Assembly: GCF_001544535.1 (NCBI RefSeq)
Contig: NZ_FCON02000001.1
Location: 1-64,000, forward strand
From: Caballeronia choica
Lineage (GTDB): Bacteria; Pseudomonadota; Gammaproteobacteria; Burkholderiales; Burkholderiaceae
Length of the DNA: 64,000 nt
Direction of reading: 5' to 3'
The notes under the pieces are model-generated. The model saw only the letters and a list, made by a program, of their open reading frames with translations, was not told the origin of the DNA and did no database searches. Each line of letters opens with the position of its first letter. The stretch's first letter is position 1. Of this stretch, positions 44,300 through 53,429 are shown one piece after another. The position numbers were made by a program, and so were the translations under genes.

Positions 44300-44836
44300 A
44301 TGAACTGGAAAACGCTGGACTTCGAACAACTGACGGCACGCGAGCTGTACGTGATCCTGCGCGCGCGCAGCGCGGTGTTCGTGGTCGAACAGTCGCATGT
44401 GCATCTCGACGCCGATGGCCGCGACGAGACCGGCGTGCATGTCTTCGCCGCCGAGGACATGACGCGGCCGATGCCGGTGCTCGCCTATGCGCGCATTCAC
44501 GAAGGCGATGCCGAAGATCCCGAAGTGGTGGTGGACAAGATCCTGACAAGCCCGCTGCGGCGCGGTGACGGCACCGCGGAGGTGCTGATCGAGCGCGTGC
44601 TCGCGGTTGCCGCCGAGCGCTGGCCGGGACGCGGCGTGCGGCTGTCGGCGCCGGTCAGCCTGCGCGGCTTCTACGAAGCGTTCGGTTTTCGGAAGACAGA
44701 AGGGCCGTTCCTCGAGCACGGCATGCCGTACATCGGACTCACGCGCAAGAGTCGCCAGTCGCGCGACACGGCGGGCCTGATGAAAACGCAGAGCGCCGGA
44801 CCGGGCGCTTACAAGGACACCTTCGAACTCCTCTGA
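44300..44836 (+). CDS. GNAT-family N-acetyltransferase (ElaA-like)
   Basis: The 178-residue protein begins MNWKTLDFEQLTARELYVIL and continues RARSAVFVVEQ, the ElaA signature (VFVVEQ...). The acetyl-CoA-binding region is degenerate around RRGDGTAEVLIERVLAVAAE, and GFYEAFGFRKTEGPFLEHGM closes the fold. Start ATG 44300 has GGAG upstream; the frame is open from 44252. ElaA-type acetyltransferases have no firmly known substrate. The GT4 gene follows after 45 bases, so the two may be co-transcribed. The 44032-44299 interval has no supported gene. Confidence 0.88.
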   Translation: MNWKTLDFEQLTARELYVILRARSAVFVVEQSHVHLDADGRDETGVHVFAAEDMTRPMPVLAYARIHEGDAEDPEVVVDKILTSPLRRGDGTAEVLIERVLAVAAERWPGRGVRLSAPVSLRGFYEAFGFRKTEGPFLEHGMPYIGLTRKSRQSRDTAGLMKTQSAGPGAYKDTFELL

Positions 44837-44881
44837 ACGATCCGCAGCGACGAGGTTCCGCGTCGCTCGATCCGGACCTCA

Positions 44882-46027
44882 ATGAAAATCGTCCACCTCG
44901 CCAACCATGCGCAAACGATCGGCAACGGCACCGTCAACATGATGGTGGACCTTGCCTGCGTGCAGGCGCGCGCGGGCCATGACGTCGTGGTGGCCTCGTC
45001 CGGCGGCGGCTTCGAGCCGCTGTTGCGGCGCCACGGCATCAATCATGTGCTGTTGCAGCAGTCGCGCCAGCCGTGGCGCGTGCCGTCGATGGTCGCGGGC
45101 TTCAATCGTCTCATCGATCGTTTCGATCCGGACATCGTCCATGCCCACATGATGACCGGCGCGCTCGTCTCGCGTTTCGCGGGCATGCGCCGGCGCTTCG
45201 CGCTCGTGACGACGGTGCATCACGAATTCCATAAAAGCCCGTCGATCGTGCGTACCGGCGACCGCATGGTCGCGGTGAGCGATGCCGTCGCGACCGCGCT
45301 CCTCGAGCGCGGCGTCGTGCCGGAGCGGCTCTCGGTCGTGCGCAACGGCGCCGTCGACGCGCCGCGCCTGATCTGCCGGCCGCCCGCGCGTCCCGTGCGC
45401 CTGAAGCATCCCAACGTGCTGAGCGTGGCGGGCATGTTTCGGCGCAAGGGAATCGCGGATCTGCTGCACGCTTTCGAACGGGTGCACGCGCAAGCGGAAC
45501 TGGAGCGCGAATTTATCAAGGAGCCGCATCTGTACCTCGTGGGCGACGGTCCCGAACGCGTGTCGATGGAGGAGCTTGCCGCGCAACTCGGCATCGCGGA
45601 GTCGGTGCATTTCACCGGCTTCGTTGCCGATCCGCGTCCGTATCTCGCCCAGACCGATGTGTTCGCGCTCGCCTCGCTCGAGGACCCGTGTCCGCTCGTG
45701 CTGAGCGAGGCCCGCGAGGCGGGCTGCGCGATCGTCGGGACGCGCGTCGGCGGGATTCCCGAGTTGCTCGACGGCGGCACGGCCGGCGTGCTCGTCGCGC
45801 CTGGCGACCCCGAGCAGCTTGCGGTGAAGCTGCGCTGGCTCCTGATGGACACGCACGCGCGGGCCGAACTCGGGGCGCGCGCGAAGCGCAACCTGGAGGG
45901 CTTGTCGGTCGATCGCGTGGCGCACGAGTACATGGCGATCTACCAGCGCACGCTCGCCGAGCGCGCGTCGATCGAGCGCAGGCAGGGCGCGCCGCGCACG
46001 CACCGCGCGCCGGACGGTGCGGTGTGA
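44882..46027 (+). CDS. GT4-family glycosyltransferase
   Basis: A 381-residue GT-B glycosyltransferase. The N-terminal acceptor-binding half begins MKIVHLANHAQTIGNGTVNM with the glycine-rich loop. The C-terminal donor half has the PNVLSVAGMFRRKGIADLLH strand-loop and the EX7E-type motif in EDPCPLVLSEAREAGCAIVG, followed by GGIPELLDGG. It transfers a sugar from a nucleotide-sugar to a polysaccharide or lipid-linked acceptor. With the sugar-phosphate transferase 4 kb away it suggests an exopolysaccharide or LPS-modifying region, though the set is incomplete. Donor and acceptor are unknown. Confidence 0.92.
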   Translation: MKIVHLANHAQTIGNGTVNMMVDLACVQARAGHDVVVASSGGGFEPLLRRHGINHVLLQQSRQPWRVPSMVAGFNRLIDRFDPDIVHAHMMTGALVSRFAGMRRRFALVTTVHHEFHKSPSIVRTGDRMVAVSDAVATALLERGVVPERLSVVRNGAVDAPRLICRPPARPVRLKHPNVLSVAGMFRRKGIADLLHAFERVHAQAELEREFIKEPHLYLVGDGPERVSMEELAAQLGIAESVHFTGFVADPRPYLAQTDVFALASLEDPCPLVLSEAREAGCAIVGTRVGGIPELLDGGTAGVLVAPGDPEQLAVKLRWLLMDTHARAELGARAKRNLEGLSVDRVAHEYMAIYQRTLAERASIERRQGAPRTHRAPDGAV

Positions 46028-46710
46028 GCGGCGGACACCGGCTCCATCGCGACCTCGACTTCATTGCTCATACCGATTGCTTCATTGCTCATACCCATTG
46101 TCATTGCGCCGCCATCTTCGCGCCATCTACAAGGACGGCCATTTCGCGCCCGGTCCCACGAAGCGCTCATCGCCCCGTCGCCGCAGTGCGTCAAGCACAT
46201 CTTGATCGGACAATACAGCGTTCAGCACACGGAAGCGTTCGGGTGCGCACAGAAGGCCTGCTGGATGCTTGTTCAAATGATTGCGTCACCGGTTCGATTT
46301 CCGAAATGATCCGGCGGTCCCCTCGCAAGCGGAACAATCGCGCTGTCGTTCTTCAGGTTCCCTGACGAACGGCGGCGCGTGCGCGGATGAAACGCCGCCA
46401 ATCGTCCGATGAACTGGATGAAGCGCGAGTGTGGCTGCCGGTCGTGTCGAGTGCGGTCGATAGTGCAAAACGGTAATGGATACACAAAGAGCGCGGGGCG
46501 ATATGAGCGGATGACGCTTGAGCGCGGGCAATCCAGAGGGAATACCCTGTCAGGACTTTCCCAACTGGCTTTCGGCTCAACGAAGACGCAACGTATCTAG
46601 CGCGGCGAATGCCCGTACGGGCTCTCGCCGTGCCCTTCACAGCTTGGGGAAGCGCGAAGGCGATGCGCGAGAGGCATACGGCTACGGTCAGGCGCAAGGG
46701 GAGAAGCGTG
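46028..46710. other. Intergenic stretch with a short direct repeat
   Basis: No supported gene. At 46059-46100 a 21-base unit, CTTCATTGCTCATACCGATTG, occurs twice in tandem with one change, followed by a third partial TCATTG. The remainder carries the promoter region of the FadR-type gene. The upstream in-frame ATG at 46609 is not needed for that gene. Confidence 0.5.
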
Positions 46711-47457
46711 ATGGATGAAAACAAAGAGCGATCGCTGGTGGCGAAAGTGATGGACGGACTCGTCTCCGGAATCGTCGAGCAGAAATATGGCGCGATACTG
46801 CCGCCACAGGACATTTTGTCCAAGGAATTCGACGTGAGCCGCACCGTGATGCGAGAGGCGCTCAGCATGCTGCTCGCCCGCCACATGCTGGACGTGCGGC
46901 CGAAGACCGGCACGCGCATCCGGCCGATGAGCGACTGGCGGCTGATCGACGAGGATGTCGTGAGCTGGCGCTTTCGTGCCAAGCCCGACCAGATGTTTCT
47001 TCGCGATGTAATCGAATTCCGCATGCTGATCGAGCCGCGGGCGGCCGCGCTTGCCGCCGTGCGGGCGGCGCCTGACGAGGTCGCCGGGATTCGCGATGCG
47101 TTCGACGCGCTCGCCCGGCTGACCGTCGGCGAGCCCGAATACCAGGCTGCCGATGAAATGCTGCACACGCGCATCGTCGCGGCGAGCGGCAACCAGTTCT
47201 TCCGCCAGATGACCGCGATCGTGCGCGGCGCGCTGGTGACGGTGAACCCGATCGTCGACGGCATCGAGGCCGTGCGCGAGGCCACGCTGGCGGCGCAGCG
47301 CAAGGTGGTCGAGGCGATCGAAGCCAAGGACGCGCCGGGTGCCGAGCGGGCTACGCTCGCGCTCATCGATCTCGCCGCCGAGGAAGTCGGGCGCGCGTTT
47401 TCGCTGGAGAGAAGCGGCGAGAATCCGCCGGCCGTAGGGGCGCCAGCGGGCATCTGA
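46711..47457 (+). CDS. FadR/GntR-family transcriptional regulator (FCD domain)
   Basis: The 248-residue protein has a GntR winged helix (GAILPPQDILSKEFDVSRTV, about 25-44) and a C-terminal FCD ligand domain with metal-binding positions in DVIEFRMLIEPRAAALAA and ADEMLHTRIVAASGN. This layout is typical of regulators of sugar-acid or carboxylate catabolism. Start ATG 46711 is behind a strong AAGGGGAGAAGCGTG site; starts further upstream (46609) are unlikely. A terminator follows at 47494. The adjacent Gfo/Idh oxidoreductase could be a target, but it has its own upstream region. Ligand unknown. Confidence 0.92.
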   Translation: MDENKERSLVAKVMDGLVSGIVEQKYGAILPPQDILSKEFDVSRTVMREALSMLLARHMLDVRPKTGTRIRPMSDWRLIDEDVVSWRFRAKPDQMFLRDVIEFRMLIEPRAAALAAVRAAPDEVAGIRDAFDALARLTVGEPEYQAADEMLHTRIVAASGNQFFRQMTAIVRGALVTVNPIVDGIEAVREATLAAQRKVVEAIEAKDAPGAERATLALIDLAAEEVGRAFSLERSGENPPAVGAPAGI

Positions 47458-47493
47458 GGCCGCTGCCCGATTCTTCCCTCGCTGGATGCGACG

Positions 47494-47517
47494 ACCGGGG
47501 CCTGCCCCGGTTTTTTG
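47494..47517 (+). terminator. Terminator after the FadR-type gene
   Basis: ACCGGGG-CCTG-CCCCGGT hairpin followed by a T-run, 37 bases after the stop. Confidence 0.88.
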
Positions 47518-47608
47518 TTTTTGGCGCGCCACTTTCTCCCCGTCGTCCGCGCCCGCCTTTCGGGCACAATGCGGCGCAACGATTTTCACAACACCGGGAG
47601 AACTTTCG

Positions 47609-48589
47609 ATGGGCAACGACAATACGATCCGCTGGGGCATCGTCGGCGCGGGCCGCATCGCGCGGCGCTTCGCCGACGGACTGGCCCATGTGCCGGGCAC
47701 CGTGCTCGCGGGCGTCTGGTCGCGGCGTGCCGAGAGCGCCGGAGCGCTGGCCGCGCCGTTCGGCGCGCGCGCCTTCGAGCACTTCGATGCGCTCCTCGGC
47801 GAAGTCGATGCGGTTTATATCGCGACTCATCAGGACAGTCATCCCGAGTACGCGCTGCGGGCGTTCGCGGCGGGCAAGCCCGTGCTGTGCGAGAAGCCGG
47901 CGGCCGTGAACGCGCGCGCCCTGCAGACGATGATCGACGCAGCGCGCGCTTCAAAGCGGCTATTCATGGAAGCGATGAAGCCGCCGTTCTATCCGCTCTA
48001 CACGCAACTGCGCGCGCATCTGGCAGCCGATCCGATCGGCGACATCGGGCTGGTGCGCGCGGGCTGCTCGATCGCGAACGTCCCCGCCACGCATCCGTCG
48101 TTCTCGATGGACATCGGCGGCGGCGCGCTGCTCGACATCGGCATCTACGAGGCGTTTCTCGCCGTCGACTGGCTCGGGGAAGCGCTCGACGTGCAGACCA
48201 TCGGACGGATCGGTGCAACCGGTGTCGACACCTTCGCGAGCCTGAACGTGCGCCACGAGCGGGGCATCTCGCAGCTCTTCTGCGGGCTCGACCTGCAGGG
48301 CCGCGGCGATGCGCTGATCGCCGGCACGGGCGGCACCGTGACGATCCACGAGAACTGGTGGAACCCGGCCCGCGCAACGATCATGTATCTCGACGGCCGC
48401 AAGGTGGAACTCGATGCGCCGTTCGAAGGTGGCGGCCTGAATTACGAGACCGCGCATTTCTGCGAGTTGCTGCGCGCCGGGGCGATCGAATCGCCGGTGA
48501 TGTCGCACGCAACCTCGATGCGCATGATCGCGATTACCGATGCGGCGCGGCGCGATCTTGGCGTGCGGTTTCCTTTCGAGACTGAGTGA
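47609..48589 (+). CDS. Gfo/Idh/MocA-family oxidoreductase
   Basis: A 326-residue NAD(P)-dependent oxidoreductase. The Rossmann motif is WGIVGAGRIARRFADGL (about 9-25), and the family's catalytic EKPAAVNA is near 93-100 (Lys in EKP). The second-domain GGGALLDIGIYE contains the conserved Asp/Tyr region. ATG 47609 has GGGAG upstream; the frame stays open back to 47486 across the preceding terminator, which argues against an earlier start. Family members act on sugars, inositols or trans-dihydrodiols; the substrate here is unknown. Confidence 0.9.
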   Translation: MGNDNTIRWGIVGAGRIARRFADGLAHVPGTVLAGVWSRRAESAGALAAPFGARAFEHFDALLGEVDAVYIATHQDSHPEYALRAFAAGKPVLCEKPAAVNARALQTMIDAARASKRLFMEAMKPPFYPLYTQLRAHLAADPIGDIGLVRAGCSIANVPATHPSFSMDIGGGALLDIGIYEAFLAVDWLGEALDVQTIGRIGATGVDTFASLNVRHERGISQLFCGLDLQGRGDALIAGTGGTVTIHENWWNPARATIMYLDGRKVELDAPFEGGGLNYETAHFCELLRAGAIESPVMSHATSMRMIAITDAARRDLGVRFPFETE

Positions 48590-48746
48590 GGTTCTGCAAG
48601 CGCCAGCTATTGCCTGTCCAGCAGGTCCTCCTAAAGTTCCGGCGTCGTTCGCCGTTAACTTCGCGTACCGGCGCCGCGTTCATTTCTGACGGCGGCGCTG
48701 CCCAACCGTATCCCGCTCGCGCAGCCAACGTCGAACCTACGTCCCT

Positions 48747-49511
48747 ATGAAAATTCTGTCGAAACTCATGCTGTTGGCATTGCCCGTTCTCGCTGCGTGC
48801 GGGGGCGGTTCGAGCGATCAGGTCTGCACGGGCGGCGCGAACCTCGAAAAGAACTGTGTGCCGAAGACGTCTCACGCATTGCCGGAAGGTATCTGGAACG
48901 GCGCTACCACTTCGGGACTCGCCGCGCAGACGCTCGTTCTCGAAAACGGGGAATACTTCAGCGTCTACACGTCGAGCGGCAACTTCGTGTGGATGACGCA
49001 GGGCATCGTCACCGCGGCTGACGGTTCATTCACCGATCCCGCGACGGTCGCGCTTGCAAGCAGCGGCGCGCTGATCGCCGCGACCGTGACAGGTTCGTTC
49101 ACCGCGAAGACATCGTTGGCCGCGACGACCAACGTCAACCTGTTGCCCGCCGTCCCGCCGCTCGTCTTCAACGGCACCTACAACACCGTCTACGACACGC
49201 CGCTCGCCGTCTCCGACGTGCTCGGCACCTGGACCAATCCCGCGACCGTGACGACGGCGACCACCGTCACCTTCGCCGCCGATGGTTCACTGACCGGATC
49301 GCAGGGCGCTTGCACGTTCACGGGCAGCGTCAAGCCGCGTTCGACGGGCAAGCACGTGCTCGACGGTTCGCTCCTCTTCACGAGCGCGGCATGCTCGGCC
49401 GGCAATGGCGTTGCGATGCCGATCGAGGCGACCGTGATCAACGGTCAGTTGACATTCGCCGGCGTGACGCCGCAGCGTTCGAGCGCGTTCGTTCTGTCCG
49501 CGACCCGATAA
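48747..49511 (+). CDS. Lipoprotein of unknown function
   Basis: A 254-residue protein with a lipobox (LAAC, cysteine 18 in MKILSKLMLLALPVLAACGG), a Gly/Ser linker and a Thr/Ala/Ser-rich beta-strand body. It has two similar halves, each with a GxWNG/GTWTN-like start (PEGIWNGATTSG, VLGTWTNPATVTT), suggesting an internal duplication of a lipocalin-like or META-like barrel. Cysteines at about 27, 37, 196 and 222 could form disulfides. No family recognised with confidence. Monocistronic, closed by a strong terminator. The 48590-48746 gap is featureless. Confidence 0.8.
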   Translation: MKILSKLMLLALPVLAACGGGSSDQVCTGGANLEKNCVPKTSHALPEGIWNGATTSGLAAQTLVLENGEYFSVYTSSGNFVWMTQGIVTAADGSFTDPATVALASSGALIAATVTGSFTAKTSLAATTNVNLLPAVPPLVFNGTYNTVYDTPLAVSDVLGTWTNPATVTTATTVTFAADGSLTGSQGACTFTGSVKPRSTGKHVLDGSLLFTSAACSAGNGVAMPIEATVINGQLTFAGVTPQRSSAFVLSATR

Positions 49512-49548
49512 CGCTCACGCGCTTCCCGTACAAACGAAAAAGCCCGCA

Positions 49549-49588
49549 CCCCAAAGGTTGGACGCACGTCCAATCTTTGGGGTTTTTT
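49549..49588. terminator. Terminator after the lipoprotein gene
   Basis: CCCCAAAGGTTGGACG-CA-CGTCCAATCTTTGGGG with one G-T-type mismatch, followed by TTTTTT; it lies between convergent genes. Confidence 0.93.
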
Positions 49589-49619
49589 CATGAGCAACTA
49601 CTGCGATTGAAAAGCGCGA

Positions 49620-50279
49620 TCAATGCCGCCCCGGCAACGCGAGACGCCGTTCGAAGCGCCGCTGCACGAATTCGAGCACGCTGCACAGCACCCAGTAGAC
49701 GAACGCCGCCGCGAGATAGAGCGGCAGCGGCTGATAGGTCGCTGCGATCACTTCCTGCGCGCTGCGCAAGAGTTCGGTCACTGTGATCACCGAGACGAGC
49801 GACGTGTCCTTGATAAGACTGATCAGGCTGTTCGACAGGCTCGGCACCGCAATCCGAAGCGCTTGCGGCGCGATGATGTAGCGCAGCGTCTGCGTTCGCG
49901 AGAGTCCGAGGCTGTAGGCCGCGAGCCATTGCCCGCTGTGCACGCCGAGAATCGCGCCGCGCATGCTTTCCGACAGATACGCCGCCACGTTCGCCGACAG
50001 CGCGATCACGCCGGCAGGCGTCGGTTCGAGCGAGATGCCGAGGCTCGGCAGCCCGTAATAGATGACGAAGATCTGCACGAGCAGCGGCGTGCCGCGCATC
50101 ACGCTCACGTAGCAGCGTCCGATCGCGTTCATCACGCGGCTGCGGCTGATGCCCATCAGCGCCAGCACGACGGCCGCGATCAGGCCGAAGCACATCGAAT
50201 AGAGCGCGAACTTGATCGTCAGGAGCGCGCCCTGTGCGAGGGCCGGGACGGATTGGACGAGCAGGGATGTCGTGGACAT
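49620..50279 (-). CDS. Amino-acid ABC transporter permease (His/Glu/Cys family)
   Basis: The 219-residue permease has about five membrane helices and the HisM-type features: N-terminal GALLTIKFALYSMCFGLIAA, MRGTPLLVQIFVIYYGLP, and the EAA-loop AYSLGLSRTQTLRYIIAPQA that contacts the ATPase. It most resembles the cystine/polar amino-acid permeases (TcyL/YecS class). The substrate-binding protein gene is upstream on the same strand, with a terminator between them. No ATPase gene is found next to it, so it must share one from elsewhere. Good confidence in family. Confidence 0.93.
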   Translation of the reverse strand: MSTTSLLVQSVPALAQGALLTIKFALYSMCFGLIAAVVLALMGISRSRVMNAIGRCYVSVMRGTPLLVQIFVIYYGLPSLGISLEPTPAGVIALSANVAAYLSESMRGAILGVHSGQWLAAYSLGLSRTQTLRYIIAPQALRIAVPSLSNSLISLIKDTSLVSVITVTELLRSAQEVIAATYQPLPLYLAAAFVYWVLCSVLEFVQRRFERRLALPGRH

Positions 50280-50344
50280 GTAGAGGTAACGTTAGCCAGC
50301 GATGGCGCTCTCACGCGAGAAAGCGCACATCATAAACCGGGCGC

Positions 50345-50382
50345 AAAAAAGAGCAGGGCGGCATCGTCAGCGGATGCCGCCC
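50345..50382 (-). terminator. Terminator between binding-protein and permease genes
   Basis: GGGCGGCATC-CGCTGAC-GATGCCGCCC hairpin; on the minus strand it is followed by TGCTCTTTTTTGCG. It would lower permease transcription relative to the binding protein, a usual feature of ABC importer operons. Confidence 0.8.
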
Positions 50383-50451
50383 TCCGGTTCCTTCAGACCT
50401 GACGGGCTTGCCGTGCCATGCGACTTCGCAGGCCCTGGGCGATCAGGCGCG

Positions 50452-51240
50452 TCAGGCAGGCTTCGTCACGTCGATGCCGAACCACTTCTCCGAGATCTTC
50501 TTGAACGTGCCGTCCTGTTCGAGCTGGGTCATCGCATCGTCGATGGCCTTCTGGAACTTCGGATTGCCCTTCTTGAACGGAATGCCCGACGGATTGCCCG
50601 CGCCGACGTTCGAGCCCGGACGCAGCGGCAGTTGCGAGTTCTTCGTCAGGTACGCAAGCATCAGGCGGTCGTTGAGCGCCGCATCCAGACGCCCGGCCGC
50701 GAGATCGCGCAAGTATTCGGGCGCACCCGGATACGTCTTCACGTCGATGCCGGGCACGGCCTTCGCCATGTCCATGTAGTTCGTGCCGAGCGCGACGCCG
50801 AGCTTCTTGCCCTTCAGTTCCTCGAGCGACTTGAACTCGCGCGTGTCGTCCTTGCGCTGGATCAGTTGTGCGTTCGAATACGTGTACGCGGGCGAGAAGT
50901 CGAGCGTCTGCTTGCGGGCATCGGTGATGCCGACCTGGTTCACGATCACGTCGAACTTGCCGGCCTGCAGGCCCGCGATGATGCCGCTCCATTCCGTCGT
51001 GATGAATTCCGGCTTCACGCCGAGCTTGGCGGCGACCGCCTTGGCGATATCGACGTCGAAGCCGACCAGTTCACCCTGCGGCGACTTCGAGTTGAACGGA
51101 GGGAAGGTGCCTTCGAGGCCCACGCGCAGCGTGCCGCGCGCCTTGACCGTGTCGAGCAGGTCTTCCGCATGCGCGACCGCCGACAGCGACGCGCCGATCA
51201 GGCCGGCCACCAGCACTTTCTTCAGCAGAGACAGTTTCAT
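50452..51240 (-). CDS. Amino-acid ABC transporter substrate-binding protein
   Basis: The 262-residue periplasmic protein has a Sec signal peptide (MKLSLLKKVLVAGLIGASLS, cleavage after AHA). The family-3 solute-binding fold follows: GTLRVGLEGTFPPFNSKSPQ, ELVGFDVDIAKAVAAKLGVK, and EWSGIIAGLQAGKFDVIVNQ. It resembles the cystine-binding FliY/TcyJ group. Start ATG 51240 has GAGGG upstream. It precedes the permease gene with an intervening terminator. The substrate is likely cystine or another polar amino acid, by family similarity only. Confidence 0.93.
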   Translation of the reverse strand: MKLSLLKKVLVAGLIGASLSAVAHAEDLLDTVKARGTLRVGLEGTFPPFNSKSPQGELVGFDVDIAKAVAAKLGVKPEFITTEWSGIIAGLQAGKFDVIVNQVGITDARKQTLDFSPAYTYSNAQLIQRKDDTREFKSLEELKGKKLGVALGTNYMDMAKAVPGIDVKTYPGAPEYLRDLAAGRLDAALNDRLMLAYLTKNSQLPLRPGSNVGAGNPSGIPFKKGNPKFQKAIDDAMTQLEQDGTFKKISEKWFGIDVTKPA

Positions 51241-51338
51241 TATGTTGATTCCCTCTTGGTTGGTTCTGTGAAGCTTCAAGTGAGGCGATGATAGTCAAAC
51301 TACAATCGCTCATTAAATATCGTTTGTTTATTTCTATA

Positions 51339-52361
51339 TTACGCCAGCGCCTCGACGCATTCGGTCACGAGCGCCGGTCCGCGGTAGATGAGGCCCGTGT
51401 AGAGCTGGACGAGCGACGCGCCCGCCGCCAGTTTCGCGCGCGCATCCGCGCCCGAAAAAATCCCGCCGACGCCGATGATCGGCACCTCGGTCCCGACTTC
51501 CGCGCGCAGCTTGCGGATCACGTTGTTCGACGCCTCGAAGACCGGCCGGCCCGACAGGCCGCCGGCTTCGTCGCCGTGTTTCATGCCGGCGACGGCGGTG
51601 CGCGAGAGCGTGGTGTTGGTCGCGATCACGCCGTCGATCTTGTGACGCAGCAGCGTGTCGGCAATCGCCTTGATCTGCTCGTCGTCGAGGTCGGGCGCGA
51701 TTTTCAGGGCGAGCGGCACGAGCTTGCCGTGCATATCCGAAAGGCGCTGTTGCTTCTCCTTCAGCGCGCCGAGCAGCGAATCGAGCTCGTCGGCACCCTG
51801 CAACTGGCGCAGATTCTTCGTGTTCGGCGACGAGATGTTGATCGTCACATAGCTCGCAAACGGGTAGACGCGTTCGAGACAGTAGAGATAGTCGTCGGCG
51901 GCGCGCTCGATCGGCGTATCGGCATTCTTGCCGATGTTCAGCCCGAGGATGCCCCGGTAGCGCGCAGCGTTCACATTCGCGACGAACTGATCGACGCCGC
52001 CGTTGTTGAAGCCCATCCGGTTGATGAGGGCTTCGGCGTCGGGCAGGCGGAAGATGCGCGGGCGCGGATTGCCGGCTTGCGCGCGCGGCGTGACCGTTCC
52101 CACTTCGACGAAGCCGAAGCCCAGCGCGGCGAGCCCGTCGATGCACGCGCCGTCCTTGTCGAGACCCGCGGCGAGCCCGACGGGATTGCGGAAAGTGAGG
52201 CCCATGACGGTGCGCGGGGTTTCGGGCACCTGCTTCGCGAGCATGCCCGCGAGCCCGGTGCGGCCCGCGGCGCCAAGCATGCGCAGCGTCAGGTGGTGGG
52301 CGTCTTCGGCGTCCATGCGAAAGAGCCGGGCGCGCGCGAGCGGATAAAGAGAACTGAACAC
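51339..52361 (-). CDS. pyrD: Dihydroorotate dehydrogenase (quinone)
   Basis: The 340-residue class 2 enzyme oxidises dihydroorotate to orotate in pyrimidine synthesis, passing electrons to quinone at the membrane. N-terminal membrane-contact helices ([20 protein letters not shown]) are followed by the FMN barrel with [37 protein letters not shown] (catalytic Ser region) and [20 protein letters not shown]. It is the last gene of the minus-strand run nudix-aat-bpt-pyrD. High confidence. Confidence 0.96.
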   Translation of the reverse strand: MFSSLYPLARARLFRMDAEDAHHLTLRMLGAAGRTGLAGMLAKQVPETPRTVMGLTFRNPVGLAAGLDKDGACIDGLAALGFGFVEVGTVTPRAQAGNPRPRIFRLPDAEALINRMGFNNGGVDQFVANVNAARYRGILGLNIGKNADTPIERAADDYLYCLERVYPFASYVTINISSPNTKNLRQLQGADELDSLLGALKEKQQRLSDMHGKLVPLALKIAPDLDDEQIKAIADTLLRHKIDGVIATNTTLSRTAVAGMKHGDEAGGLSGRPVFEASNNVIRKLRAEVGTEVPIIGVGGIFSGADARAKLAAGASLVQLYTGLIYRGPALVTECVEALA

Positions 52362-52474
52362 GAGGGAATGAGCCGGCGACGGCGAAAATTGAGACCCGCT
52401 ATTTTAGCGGCTTTGGGGGCGTTGCCCCTGTCTGCTGGCGCGTCGGGGGTGGGGGGTGTTTACGCCACCACGAC

Positions 52475-53305
52475 TCAGGGCACTCCGCGCTCGTTACGCG
52501 ACATCTTCCCCGGCATCGGCGGCGTCCCGGCGGAGTGCATCGTCGATGGATCGAGCAGCGACCAGTTGCCGTCGACGAGACCTTCCAGCGGCCGGAAATT
52601 CGCCTTGTATGCCATCTTTTCGCTTTCGCGGATCCAGTAGCCGAGATAGACGTGCGGGAGATCGAGGCTCTTCGCCTGCTCGATCTGCCAGAGGATGTTG
52701 TAGGTGCCGAAACTCGTGCGCGCGAGCCCCGGCTCGAAGAACGTGTACACCGAAGAGAGCCCGTCGCCGAGGATGTCGATCATGCTGATCATCCGCAATT
52801 CGCCGGGCGTATCCGGATGACCCGGATGCACCGGCTCGCGGAATTCGACGAGCCGCGAGTTGATCCGGCTTTGCAGCAGGAACTGCTCGTACTGGTCGCG
52901 GCTGTCGCGGTCCATGCCGCCGCCCGCGTGCCGTGCCGACTGGTAGCGCATGTAGAGCGCGTAATGTTCTTCGTCGTAATGCAGCGGCGCGACGCTCGCG
53001 ACCAGGCTGCCGTGCTGCTTCCACACGCGCCGCTGCGTGCGGTTCGGCATGAAGCGCTCGACCGGCACGCGCACCGGCACGCACGCGCGGCAGCCATCGC
53101 AATACGGGCGATAGGTGAACACGCCCGAGCGCCGGAAGCCGGCCTTGACGAGTTCGGTGTAGACATCGGAATTGATCAGGTGGCTCGGCGTGGCGACTTG
53201 CGAGCGCGCGACCCGCCCTTCCAGGTAACTGCAAGGGTAGGGCGCTGTTGCATAGAATTGCAGCGCGGAAAGCGGTGAAAGCGGCAGCTCGTTGGGGTGA
53301 GTCAC
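52475..53305 (-). CDS. bpt: Aspartate/glutamate leucyltransferase (Bpt, ATE-type)
   Basis: The 276-residue protein matches bacterial Bpt, which adds leucine from tRNA to N-terminal Asp/Glu and so creates N-degrons for ClpS-ClpAP. The N-terminal [16 protein letters not shown] cysteine motif and [20 protein letters not shown] are diagnostic. I use GTG 53305, giving [20 protein letters not shown] as in homologues; an ATG at 53362 would add 19 residues. It lies 124 bases from aat on the same strand, so both leucyl transferases of the N-degron pathway are encoded together. High confidence. Confidence 0.94.
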   Translation of the reverse strand: MTHPNELPLSPLSALQFYATAPYPCSYLEGRVARSQVATPSHLINSDVYTELVKAGFRRSGVFTYRPYCDGCRACVPVRVPVERFMPNRTQRRVWKQHGSLVASVAPLHYDEEHYALYMRYQSARHAGGGMDRDSRDQYEQFLLQSRINSRLVEFREPVHPGHPDTPGELRMISMIDILGDGLSSVYTFFEPGLARTSFGTYNILWQIEQAKSLDLPHVYLGYWIRESEKMAYKANFRPLEGLVDGNWSLLDPSTMHSAGTPPMPGKMSRNERGVP

Positions 53306-53429
53306 GTTGGCGGCTCTCGCAGGCGTCTTCTCTCGGTCGCGGACACTGCGCGGATACGCCATCCGCGCGAGGGAGTCATCGAGTCATGCGTCGTATCTGG
53401 CTGGCGCCTTCGCGTGCGTTAGCAGTGCA

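Noticed and set aside
46609-46710. Longer N-terminus for the FadR-type regulator
   Set aside because: The extra 34 residues are not family-like, and the strong ribosome-binding site sits before ATG 46711.
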